From the NCBI GenBank assembly GCA_007120575.1, contig SKNJ01000319.1, forward strand, positions 1 through 13,440: a stretch of 13,440 bases of DNA, in the 5' to 3' direction. Below, piece after piece: positions 1-6,711 of this stretch (positions are counted from its first letter, which is position 1; each line of letters starts with the position of its first letter). The notes under the pieces were generated by a model. The model did not search any database and was not told the DNA's origin. It saw nothing but the letters and a program-made list of their open reading frames with translations. This DNA comes from Thioalkalivibrio sp. (GTDB lineage Bacteria > Pseudomonadota > Gammaproteobacteria > Ectothiorhodospirales > Ectothiorhodospiraceae). The position numbers and the translations under genes are program-made.

Positions 1-26
1 CGGCATTTGAACCTCTGCGCAAGAAG

Positions 27-464
27 ATGTCCAAGTACACCACCGTGTCCAGCCTCAAGGCTGCCATGAAAGCCCAGCTGGAGAAGGCCAACGGCAAGAA
101 GGAACCGGAAGCTGCCCCCAAGAAGGAGGCCCCCAAGAAGGAGGCCCCCAAGAAGGAAGCCCCCAAGAAGGAGGCCCCCAAGAAGGAAGCCCCCAAGAAG
201 GAGGCCCCCAAGAAGGAAGCCCCTGCCCCCAAAGCGAAGGCCGACAAGAAGCCTGCTGCCAACGGATATTCCCGTATTGACAGTGTCTGTGACGCAATCA
301 AGACTGACAAGGTCAAGGACTTCAAAGACCTGGTGGCCATTTCCAACAACATCTACATTGAGAAAAAAGGACCCAGTGCGGACAACGTGGCTGAAGCCCG
401 CACCATGGCCCGGTACGTGGTCAAGACCCTCCGGCACTTTGGTGTGAGCGTTCCGGAGGAGTGA
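27..464 (+). CDS. Lysine/alanine/proline-repeat protein, possibly the 3' part of a longer ORF
   Basis: I do not recognise a named family. From the first ATG it is 145 residues: a short helical N-terminus, seven perfect Ala-Pro-Lys-Lys-Glu units at residues 30-64, a basic linker, then a compact C-terminal part (about residues 80-145) that looks folded and helical. Low-complexity Lys/Pro/Ala tails of this sort occur on histone H1-like and other nucleic-acid-binding proteins, so DNA binding or a flexible linker role is plausible but only inferred. The frame is open from position 3 to the ATG, and the ATG has no convincing ribosome binding site, so the gene may begin upstream of the window. The stop is followed after 4 bases by the first radical SAM gene, and its last codons supply that gene's GGAGGAG ribosome binding site. 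This suggests cotranscription. Confidence 0.7.
   Translation: MSKYTTVSSLKAAMKAQLEKANGKKEPEAAPKKEAPKKEAPKKEAPKKEAPKKEAPKKEAPKKEAPAPKAKADKKPAANGYSRIDSVCDAIKTDKVKDFKDLVAISNNIYIEKKGPSADNVAEARTMARYVVKTLRHFGVSVPEE
114..218 (+). repeat. Seven tandem 15-bp units encoding Ala-Pro-Lys-Lys-Glu
   Basis: Seven in-frame units of GCC CCC AAG AAG GAR run without any mismatch except the last base of the Glu codon. That base reads G, G, A, G, A, G, A (positions 128, 143, 158, 173, 188, 203, 218), so the later units form 30-bp pairs. This indicates expansion in two-unit steps. The tract keeps the reading frame whatever the copy number. Confidence 0.95.
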
Positions 465-468
465 GCCC

Positions 469-1521
469 ATGAAACTTCTCAAAAACAGCGTAACAATGAG
501 GGGGGATAGTCTGTATTGTCCCCTCTCATTGTCTATTGATGCCTATGGAAACTGTCTGACGGACTGTCACCATTGCTACATGAGGCACCTGAACCATACT
601 TGGGGACAGGACCTGAAACCGGCTGACCTTGAAGCCCTAGACAAGAAGCTCACTGCCGGTCCCAAAAACAAGAACCCCAAAACCCCCCTGGCCTGGGCCC
701 TGTCTCAGAAAAAAACAATCCGGCTAGGTAACAAAACAGACCCCTTCCAGGATGCGGAAAGGGAACACCGGATGGCCCGGAAAATAATTCAACTGCTGAT
801 AAAGCACCGGTGGACGTTTGTGATACAGACCCGGTTCACCCACATGTTCCTTGAGTATGAAGTCCACCTGCTCCGAGCACACCGGCGCTCCCTCCTGACC
901 CTCATGCCGGTCATCTCCCCCGGGCTGGAGAAGGACTGGGAACTGTTTGAACGCAAACGGACCACTATGCCGGAAGACCGGATGAAGCACCTGGCTCACT
1001 TCCGGCAACAGGGGGTCCCCGGAGGAGTGAATGGTGAGCCCTTCATTCCCGGATTCCATACCCCGCAGGACTTCGCCACCACCATCAAACTGCTCAAAGC
1101 ATACGGCATTAACCGGTACAACACGTACAATTTTCATTTCAATGCCTATGTAGCCAAACGGCTGGTGAATCTCCCGGGAGTAGACATTGAGAAAATCTGG
1201 TACCATAACCAAGATGAGCAGTGGAAAAAGATATTGGCTGAACTGCTAGAGATAGCAAAGGCCCATGATGTGATACTAGGGTGCCCGGACTTTGTAAACA
1301 CCGGCTGGGACTGGAAGGAACGGGCCAACACTTGTTGCGGGGTAGATGTCCCCAACCCCTGTACCTTCAACACTCATTTTTTCAAAAAACTCAGACAGGA
1401 AGGCCTGACCCTACAAGAGGTGCTGGATGAATCTTGGGACGGAACCGGGGACCGTGAAACAGGGTGTTCCATAGTGCTGGGCAGTTGTAAGGATTTTTAC
1501 AATTTGAATGACATACAATGA
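469..1521 (+). CDS. Radical SAM enzyme 1, SPL/Rv2578c-like, probable DNA-base modification
   Basis: This 350-residue protein carries the radical SAM cluster motif Cys29-x3-Cys33-x2-Cys36 followed by Tyr, which binds the 4Fe-4S cluster that cleaves S-adenosylmethionine to a 5'-deoxyadenosyl radical. The stretch LGNKTDPFQDAERE downstream resembles the G-x-x-TDPyQ-x-E element of spore-photoproduct-lyase-like and Rv2578c-like radical SAM proteins. The C-terminal third has further cysteines (272, 289, 290, 298, 333, 340) that could hold an auxiliary cluster. The start has a good GGAGGAG site at 455-461, 7 bases upstream. The stop overlaps the PLP-enzyme start as ATGA. With a PLP enzyme, a second radical SAM protein, a GNAT and a glycosyltransferase alongside, a role in tailoring a modified DNA base is the likeliest reading. 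Photolesion repair is the main alternative. The substrate is unknown. Confidence 0.85.
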   Translation: MKLLKNSVTMRGDSLYCPLSLSIDAYGNCLTDCHHCYMRHLNHTWGQDLKPADLEALDKKLTAGPKNKNPKTPLAWALSQKKTIRLGNKTDPFQDAEREHRMARKIIQLLIKHRWTFVIQTRFTHMFLEYEVHLLRAHRRSLLTLMPVISPGLEKDWELFERKRTTMPEDRMKHLAHFRQQGVPGGVNGEPFIPGFHTPQDFATTIKLLKAYGINRYNTYNFHFNAYVAKRLVNLPGVDIEKIWYHNQDEQWKKILAELLEIAKAHDVILGCPDFVNTGWDWKERANTCCGVDVPNPCTFNTHFFKKLRQEGLTLQEVLDESWDGTGDRETGCSIVLGSCKDFYNLNDIQ

Positions 1522-2378
1522 CCCACACTCTCATAGATAACACCCCCGTTGAAGAGTACCATGAGCAGGGAATCCCTGTGCTGGTGAAACGGGAAGACCG
1601 GTGTGCCCCGAAAGGAGCACCGCCATTCAGCAAGATACGGGGGATAATGCGACACTTGGGGGGACTCCGGGACCGGGGAGTGACCACCGTTGGTTACACG
1701 GAAACCTCCATCAGTATGGCTGGCTGGGGGGTGGCCTGGGCCTGTAAGGAACTTGGGATGAAAGCCGTGATATTTGACCCCCAGTACAAGGACCCCCTGA
1801 AGCTGCTCCAACACCACCGGCGCCAGTGGAGGAAGTACAATGCCGGCATAGAGCCTATTCAAGCCGGCATGGCCCGGGTGAACTGGAACATCAGCAAAAG
1901 GCTCCTGGCCCAAAGATACGGACCTGATGCGGTCCTGCTTCCTCTGGGACTCCCTTTTGAGGAAAGCATTGAGGCCACTGCTCAGGAAATGGTCCGGACC
2001 CTAGCCCACCTCAAGTTCACGGACCCCCTGAGTGTGGTGGTCAACGTGGGCAGTGGTACCATAGCAGCCGGGGTCTGGAAGGGCTTGGAGCAATCCCCCC
2101 TCCCCGGGGCCGTGGTCTATGGCATCATGGGACGTACCGGGGACGCCCGGAGGAAGCTGACCCTGATAGCCCGGAAGGCAAAGGTGTTCCCTGACGGGAT
2201 ATTCTCCCCCAAAACCCAATTCACAATAGTAGACCCCGGATGGGAGTACACGGACAAAAGCACTGCCCCCTGTCCATTCCCCTGCCATCCTTATTATGAC
2301 CGGAAGGCCTGGCAATGGCTGACTGAAAACATAAGCAACGTGCCGCACCCAATCCTGTTCTGGAACATTGGTCGGTGA
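1518..2378 (+). CDS. PLP-dependent fold-type II enzyme (ACC deaminase / D-cysteine desulfhydrase-like)
   Basis: The 286-residue protein has the tryptophan-synthase-beta (fold-type II) layout. LVKREDR at residues 22-28 matches the K-x-ED element. The likely Schiff-base lysine is Lys39, in FSKIRG where relatives have GNKxR. A substrate-binding turn follows at residues 61-71 (TETSISMAGWG), and a phosphate-binding loop Gly178-Ser179-Gly180-Thr181. The C-terminus HPYYDRKAWQWL...LFWNIG is typical of the ACC deaminase/D-cysteine desulfhydrase branch. It is about 40-50 residues shorter than cellular members, and the usual SNH-type turn has changed, so the substrate has probably changed too. It sits between two radical SAM genes and starts inside the stop of the first (ATGA), with no Shine-Dalgarno motif. 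Known phage thymidine hypermodification pathways also use PLP enzymes, mostly other types. Beta-elimination, replacement or deamination of an amino-acid-derived group on a base is an inference. Confidence 0.85.
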   Translation: MTHTLIDNTPVEEYHEQGIPVLVKREDRCAPKGAPPFSKIRGIMRHLGGLRDRGVTTVGYTETSISMAGWGVAWACKELGMKAVIFDPQYKDPLKLLQHHRRQWRKYNAGIEPIQAGMARVNWNISKRLLAQRYGPDAVLLPLGLPFEESIEATAQEMVRTLAHLKFTDPLSVVVNVGSGTIAAGVWKGLEQSPLPGAVVYGIMGRTGDARRKLTLIARKAKVFPDGIFSPKTQFTIVDPGWEYTDKSTAPCPFPCHPYYDRKAWQWLTENISNVPHPILFWNIGR

Positions 2379-2405
2379 CTCCATAACCTCCAAACAACGT
2401 GATGT

Positions 2406-3842
2406 ATGACGAAAAGTGAAAAAATGACCTACTGGGATGTGCGGGAAGCCGTCATCAAGATTGTCCCCCGTCACACCAAACTCCTAGTACAGGAACGCAA
2501 GGTGGATGCCGTCCGGGAAAAAGGACGCAAACGCAACTACCAGCAATTCAACCTGAAGGAGAATCAATGGAAACGGCAGGAACGGCTCCTCAATGCTCAA
2601 CAGCTGAATTCCTTCCTTGAGATAGCCCTGCGTGCCCCGGCCTGCCCCATGCCCTTCAACATGGATGTTTGGGACGGGCTGATATGTCCTTTCAAGTGCA
2701 CGTACTGTTACGCAAATGCGTTCCGGGCTAGTTTGTATACAGCCTTCTTTGATAACTCCAAGACAATGGGATTCCGACATTGTAACCCGGAGTATTACAA
2801 ACAGGAGATGGCCAAGATGGACAAGCTGCGGGCACTCCCGTTTGAACGGCAGAAGGAACTCTCAGGAATCAACAAGGCCTATGCCCTAGAGATACCCCTG
2901 CGCATGGGAATCCGTTTTGAGGATTTTTTGAAAAATGAGGCCAAGGACGGAATCAGCCTGGCCATGCTCCAGCACCTATCAGACATTGAATACCCTGTGA
3001 TGCTAAACACCAAGTCAGACCTGGTGGGGACAGAATCCTATCTGAAGGCCCTAGCTGAGAACAAGGCTGGTACAGCTATCCACCTGACTCTGATAACCAG
3101 TGATGAGGAAGTTCTCCAGAAAATAGAACCCGGCGCACCCAGCTACAAGAAGCGCATGGAGGCTATGCGGAACCTGGTACAGGCCGGGGTCCGGGTGGTA
3201 GCCCGGATTGAACCCTATTTGTTCTTGCTGACGGACCGGAGGGAGGATGTGGAACGCTACCTTGATGACCTCTGGGATACCGGGGTGCGGCATATCACCT
3301 TTGACACCTACTCCTACACCGCATACAATCCCGGTATCCGACAGGGCTTCATCAATGCCGGATATGATTTTGACCGGCTGTTCCTAGCTGGTTGCGATAG
3401 CCAGCCCCTGGGGAGCCTCCTGCTGGGCAAGTTCATGGAACTGTTCCGTGACCGGGGATTCTCCTGCAGCACCTTTGACATGGGGAACGTCCCGGACAAT
3501 GACCAGTCCATTTGCTGTGAGGTGGGGGACATGTTCGGTGACCGGTGGAACTATGGCTGTACAGTCATGGCTGCCCGGTATATTCAGGAACGTTCCCCGG
3601 CTGCCGTAACTTGGCAGGAGTTCTCGGACTGGGTGGACGTCAAGGGAGGCTTCCTCAGCAATGAATTGCGACAGGAGGTACATGCCCTATGGAACCTCCA
3701 GGGCAATGTAGCTTACAGCCATCGCTGGGCCAAAGGACTGACCCCCCGGGGGTATGATGAAAATGGACTGATTTGGACGTATGACCCTGTCCAGGAAGAC
3801 TACCGTGAACAACTACTCAAAACCCTAATTTCAGACGAATGA
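2406..3842 (+). CDS. Radical SAM enzyme 2 (large), probable DNA-base modification
   Basis: This 478-residue protein has the canonical Cys94-x3-Cys98-x2-Cys101-Tyr radical SAM motif (CPFKCTYCY), placed unusually late because of a charged, helical N-terminal extension of about 85 residues. The core that follows contains VMLNTKSDLV and an IEPYLFLLTDRRED segment, arranged as in spore-photoproduct-lyase-like radical SAM folds. The C-terminal part has cysteines at 354, 370, 371 and 385 that may bind a second cluster. It follows the PLP gene by 27 bases. Its stop overlaps the next start as ATGA. No Shine-Dalgarno motif is visible, and a second in-frame ATG at codon 7 (2424) is possible. Its placement argues for a later radical step in the same base-modification pathway. 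I cannot name the reaction. Confidence 0.85.
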   Translation: MTKSEKMTYWDVREAVIKIVPRHTKLLVQERKVDAVREKGRKRNYQQFNLKENQWKRQERLLNAQQLNSFLEIALRAPACPMPFNMDVWDGLICPFKCTYCYANAFRASLYTAFFDNSKTMGFRHCNPEYYKQEMAKMDKLRALPFERQKELSGINKAYALEIPLRMGIRFEDFLKNEAKDGISLAMLQHLSDIEYPVMLNTKSDLVGTESYLKALAENKAGTAIHLTLITSDEEVLQKIEPGAPSYKKRMEAMRNLVQAGVRVVARIEPYLFLLTDRREDVERYLDDLWDTGVRHITFDTYSYTAYNPGIRQGFINAGYDFDRLFLAGCDSQPLGSLLLGKFMELFRDRGFSCSTFDMGNVPDNDQSICCEVGDMFGDRWNYGCTVMAARYIQERSPAAVTWQEFSDWVDVKGGFLSNELRQEVHALWNLQGNVAYSHRWAKGLTPRGYDENGLIWTYDPVQEDYREQLLKTLISDE

Positions 3843-4645
3843 AAAAATCCAAAACAACAAACGTCCGCAAGCAGGTTGAGGCTCTGTTCTCAACCGCAGT
3901 AGCCCTAGACCAGAGTGGGGGCCTGCGCAATACCGTATTTGTGGTTGACCGGTCCGTGTACGTGATGAACTATGACCACACCGTTCTGATTCGCTTCCGG
4001 CTCAAGGAGGCTGACCCCCCGTTCCCGCACCCCGTTTCCTTCCGGGCTAATGACTATGACAGCAACCAGTTTTTTGAGGAGGAAGGCCAAGTGGTATTTG
4101 TGTCTGAAAAAAGCGGTTACAAACGTCAGAAAAGCTGTAAAGTGCCGGACCATACCCCTGAGGATATATCCAGAGTGTATGCGGACTATGTGGGGTTGCT
4201 CAAGGATGCGGAAACCCACACTGTCCATCTCCCCAGAGGAGTCCTTGAACTACTGGATGACAACCTCAGCCATTTGGAGATAACAGGGAAGGCTGGGGAG
4301 CCTATCACCCTGACGCAACGCAACATCTACTCCGGGGCCATCATCAAGGTCCAACAGGACCCGGGTGCCCTAGATGCCAAGCCCCTCCCCTGGGACATTG
4401 AGCCCCTAGCTATGCGCACCCCGGACTTCCAGGCACTGTTTGCGTTCCAGTCTGACCTGTACTTCCATTTCTACCCGAAGGGCACGGAAGCCTCTGTGGT
4501 AATGGTGCGCAATCAGGCCAAGTCCCTGACCCCAATGCGAGCCTTTGTATCATGCTGTATCTACGATGAAATCATCAACATAAAACAATCAGATTATGGG
4601 CGGAAAGAGCAGAAAATCCGGCGGCGTAAGCAAGCGCCTCATTGA
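3839..4645 (+). CDS. Unknown 268-residue protein in the modification cluster, possibly clamp-like
   Basis: I do not recognise the family with confidence. The protein is soluble, with alternating beta-rich stretches (about residues 32-55, 140-175, 200-235) and a basic C-terminal tail. There is no signal peptide, membrane segment or obvious catalytic motif. Segments such as the one around LDDNLSHLEITGKAGEPITL, and the strand-rich final third, have the rhythm of two- or three-domain DNA sliding clamps, and a DnaN-like clamp lies 2 kb downstream. This is a weak fold impression, not a homology call. The start overlaps the radical SAM 2 stop (ATGA), so it is translationally coupled to the modification genes. 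If it is clamp-like, it could tether the modifying enzymes to DNA. Otherwise it may be a structural partner of them. Confidence 0.6.
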   Translation: MKKSKTTNVRKQVEALFSTAVALDQSGGLRNTVFVVDRSVYVMNYDHTVLIRFRLKEADPPFPHPVSFRANDYDSNQFFEEEGQVVFVSEKSGYKRQKSCKVPDHTPEDISRVYADYVGLLKDAETHTVHLPRGVLELLDDNLSHLEITGKAGEPITLTQRNIYSGAIIKVQQDPGALDAKPLPWDIEPLAMRTPDFQALFAFQSDLYFHFYPKGTEASVVMVRNQAKSLTPMRAFVSCCIYDEIINIKQSDYGRKEQKIRRRKQAPH

Positions 4646-4775
4646 AACACTCAAACAACAGGCCAATTCCCCTGGCGGCAAGAAGGGTTGTGGGCCCAAA
4701 AAATCCAACATAGACTATGGAAAAGGACTATTCGACCCTGACGAACCTGTGGAAACAAAGCGGACTGACCGCTAA
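4596..4775 (+). CDS. Small basic glycine/lysine-rich protein in overlapping frames
   Basis: This 59-residue frame starts at an ATG 50 bases before the stop of the preceding gene and ends 59 bases inside the annotated GNAT gene. It fills the otherwise empty 71-base gap. The protein starts MGGKSRKSGGVSKRLIETL, has a Gly-Lys-Lys-Gly-Cys-Gly turn in the middle and ends acidic then basic (FDPDEPVETKR). Its composition is protein-like rather than that of a random frame. The overlaps are longer than the usual 4-20 bases here. If the GNAT protein instead starts at the in-frame ATG at 4783, the downstream overlap disappears and the gap is 7 bases. Function unknown. Confidence 0.55.
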   Translation: MGGKSRKSGGVSKRLIETLKQQANSPGGKKGCGPKKSNIDYGKGLFDPDEPVETKRTDR

Positions 4776-5520
4776 TTTCTACATGAGCCCGGCATACCTA
4801 GCCCGGGCCAAGGCAGTGGTGGTGGACCGGGACTGGTGGATGTGGGCTGAAGCTGACGGATGGTGTATAGCCCCTCCGGTCCCTTATGACCTCCGGGCTG
4901 ACCCCAATCCCCCGGTAGACTCCGTGTGGAGTGATTGCCGGGTGAATCCCGCATGGCTGTCTGAGAAGGACGGCTGGACACGGGAGTTCCTTGATTGGGA
5001 GTACCTGTACGACCCACAGGCCTTCCTAGACATGAAGGGCAAGAAGTGGGCCACCTTCCGGAAGAACTGCCGGAAATGGCCACGACGCAATCCTGAATAC
5101 ATCTACTGTACCTTGCCCCAGGTAGACTACCAAACGTTCGACCTGCTGGCAGAATGGATGTTGAAACGACAAAATACGGTTAATGACCCGGACATTATTG
5201 TGAACTACCTAGCAGAACCGGCTCCCCCCGGGTCCGGGGTGTCCCGGTGGGGTTTGTATGAGAAGGGTCGACTGGTAGGGGTGAACATCTGGGACTACAG
5301 CCGCAACCACGTCAACTACCGGTTTTGTCTACACCGGGACGGGGAACCGTTTGTGGATGAATTTATGAGGGTATTGTTCTATGCCCAGCAGGCAAGGGAG
5401 TTCCCCAGCTTTGTGGTTAATGACGGGGGGACCCTGGGCCAGGCCGGTCTGGAAGCCTTCAAGGACAAGCTCAACCCTATTACGAAAAGAATGGTGTTCA
5501 CATGGAAAAGAAAAAGATGA
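4717..5520 (+). CDS. GNAT-fold DUF2156-like acyl/aminoacyltransferase
   Basis: The 267-residue protein resembles the C-terminal catalytic domain of phosphatidylglycerol lysyltransferases (DUF2156, double-GNAT/FemX-like). Two signatures are visible. One is a Gly-Lys-Lys-x6-Lys-Asn element at about residues 106-121 (MKGKKWATFRKNCRKW), matching the LKGKKxxxKRN motif. The other is a C-terminal NDGGTLGQAGLEAFKDKLNP at residues 235-254, matching the N-x-E-x-DLGIEGLRxxKxxYxP motif. There are no membrane helices, so it is not a lipid-modifying form. Such enzymes transfer aminoacyl or acyl groups from tRNA or CoA, and GNAT-like proteins (Mom of phage Mu is the classic case) act on phage DNA bases. Acylation of an amino group on a hypermodified base is the inferred role. 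The start could alternatively be the ATG at 4783. It ends in an ATGA overlap with the next gene. Confidence 0.75.
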   Translation: MEKDYSTLTNLWKQSGLTANFYMSPAYLARAKAVVVDRDWWMWAEADGWCIAPPVPYDLRADPNPPVDSVWSDCRVNPAWLSEKDGWTREFLDWEYLYDPQAFLDMKGKKWATFRKNCRKWPRRNPEYIYCTLPQVDYQTFDLLAEWMLKRQNTVNDPDIIVNYLAEPAPPGSGVSRWGLYEKGRLVGVNIWDYSRNHVNYRFCLHRDGEPFVDEFMRVLFYAQQAREFPSFVVNDGGTLGQAGLEAFKDKLNPITKRMVFTWKRKR

Positions 5521-5807
5521 CCCGGGGCAGGTTCCCGGAAACCTTCCCCAAGAAGCCGGAACCTGATTCACTCTTTGAGGATTTGGATGAGTTCCTGTGG
5601 TGGAAAAAGGCATGGGAAGGGATGCCGGAATTTGTCTCAGAAGACCAAAGCCCTCACCGGAGTATTGTCATTCATTTCCGTAATGAGGAAGATGTCAAAA
5701 CCTTTGCCCAGCTGCTAGGCATAGACATCAAGCCCCGGAACCGATACTTGTATTACCCCCCTCAGAAACGGGCCAACCTGAAGAGATACCGATATGAAAC
5801 CGAATAA
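5517..5807 (+). CDS. Small partner protein of the modification cluster (96 residues)
   Basis: I cannot assign a named family. I chose the ATG at 5517 because it overlaps the preceding TGA as ATGA, the junction used repeatedly in this operon. An in-frame ATG at 5502 would add five residues. The N-terminal half is acidic and tryptophan-rich (FEDLDEFLWWKKAWEGMPEF). The second half, RSIVIHFRNEEDVKTFAQLLG then RNRYLYYPP, reads as a beta-alpha-beta unit, as in ferredoxin-like or RRM-like small domains. My impression is that similar short proteins accompany radical SAM, PLP and glycosyltransferase genes in other phage modification clusters, but I cannot verify that here. It lies between the GNAT and glycosyltransferase genes, overlapping the latter by 14 bases. 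It may be a DNA-binding or scaffold subunit. Confidence 0.7.
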   Translation: MTRGRFPETFPKKPEPDSLFEDLDEFLWWKKAWEGMPEFVSEDQSPHRSIVIHFRNEEDVKTFAQLLGIDIKPRNRYLYYPPQKRANLKRYRYETE

Positions 5808-6711
5808 GCCTCCGTTGCCTCTGTTCCCGTTGTTCATAGTATCCAAAGGACGGTGGAAACAAAGGCACACCAGCCGTTTCCTTGAACTCCAGGGGACCCC
5901 CTACCGAATTGTGGTGGAAGACCAGGAATATTCAAAGTATGCCCAGTACATAGACAAGAAGAAAATCCTGGTGCTGGACAAGCAGTATCAGAAGGATTAT
6001 GACACCTATGATGATTTGGGATTCTCCAAAAGCGTAGGCCCCGGACCTGCCCGGAACTTTGTATGGGACGTGGCCATGTCTGAGGGGTATGACTGGCACT
6101 GGGTGATGGATGACAACATTGCCTACTTCTACCGGCTGAACCGCAACTTGAAAGTCCAGGTACACTCCCCGGTGTTTTGGAGGGTGATGGAGGAGTTCTG
6201 CCTGCGGTATGATAACATCGCCATGGCCGGTCCTAATTATGAGATGTTCATACCCCGGAGGGAGAAGGTGCCCCCCTTCATAACCAACACCCGCATTTAC
6301 TCCTGTAACCTGATTCGCAATGATGTCCCCTTCCGGTGGCGGGGCCGGTACAATGAGGACACGGATTTGTCCCTCCGGATGCTCAAGGCTGGCTGGTGCA
6401 CCGTCCAGTTCAATGCGCTCCTTCAAAAGAAGCTAACCACCCAGACCGTACAAGGGGGGAACACGCAGGAGTTCTATTCAAAGGAAGGGACCTTCCCGAA
6501 GTCTGAAATGTTAGAACGGATGCACCCGGACGTCGCCAGAGTATGCTGGAGATTCAACCGTTGGCACCATTATGTAGACTATACACCGTTCAAGTACAAC
6601 CGATTGCGTAAACGACAAAAACCTCACCCGGACATAACCATATCAAAGGGAGTCAATGAATATGGGATGGTCCTGAAAAAAACTGAAGCCCCTAACCAAC
6701 ACAAATCATGA
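5794..6711 (+). CDS. TET-associated-type glycosyltransferase (TAGT), DNA-base glycosylation
   Basis: The 305-residue protein has the layout of the TAGT family of phage glycosyltransferases (GT-A fold). It opens with an IVSKGRW strand-turn at residues 15-21 and then VVEDQEYSKY at 40-49. Next comes GPGPARNF at 82-89, and then WVMDDNI at 103-109, whose Asp106-Asp107-Asn108 is the likely metal/sugar-nucleotide site. RYNEDTDLSLRML follows, with Glu188-Asp189 and Asp191 probably catalytic or metal-binding, and then a C-terminal GGN motif. TAGT proteins add a sugar to hydroxymethylated bases in phage DNA, classically 5-hydroxymethylcytosine made by phage TET oxygenases. Here it ends the modification gene run, overlaps the small partner gene by 14 bases and shares an ATGA with the sliding clamp start. 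No TET gene is present in this window, so the acceptor base is unknown. Confidence 0.85.
   Translation: MKPNKPPLPLFPLFIVSKGRWKQRHTSRFLELQGTPYRIVVEDQEYSKYAQYIDKKKILVLDKQYQKDYDTYDDLGFSKSVGPGPARNFVWDVAMSEGYDWHWVMDDNIAYFYRLNRNLKVQVHSPVFWRVMEEFCLRYDNIAMAGPNYEMFIPRREKVPPFITNTRIYSCNLIRNDVPFRWRGRYNEDTDLSLRMLKAGWCTVQFNALLQKKLTTQTVQGGNTQEFYSKEGTFPKSEMLERMHPDVARVCWRFNRWHHYVDYTPFKYNRLRKRQKPHPDITISKGVNEYGMVLKKTEAPNQHKS

Noticed and set aside
114..218. Possible CRISPR array
   Set aside because: The repeats are contiguous 15-bp coding units without spacers.
55..297. 80-residue minus-strand frame rich in repeated Trp-Gly-Leu/Pro-Pro-Ser units
   Set aside because: It is the complement of the Lys/Pro/Ala tandem repeat; the apparent protein repeat is a by-product of that tract.
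724..1212. 162-residue minus-strand open frame inside radical SAM gene 1
   Set aside because: Antisense shadow of a gene with clear motifs; no start context or recognisable domain.
1496..1519. TTTACA ... TACAAT promoter-like pair before the PLP gene
   Set aside because: Spacer is only 12 bases and it lies in coding sequence across an ATGA junction; probably chance.
469..3842. Both radical SAM proteins as spore photoproduct lyase DNA-repair enzymes
   Set aside because: The fold elements are similar, but two such genes flanking a PLP enzyme and linked to a glycosyltransferase fit modification better; kept as an alternative only.
5932..6426. 164-residue minus-strand open frame opposite the glycosyltransferase
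   Set aside because: The plus-strand frame has the glycosyltransferase motifs; the antisense product is low-information and all real genes run in the + direction.
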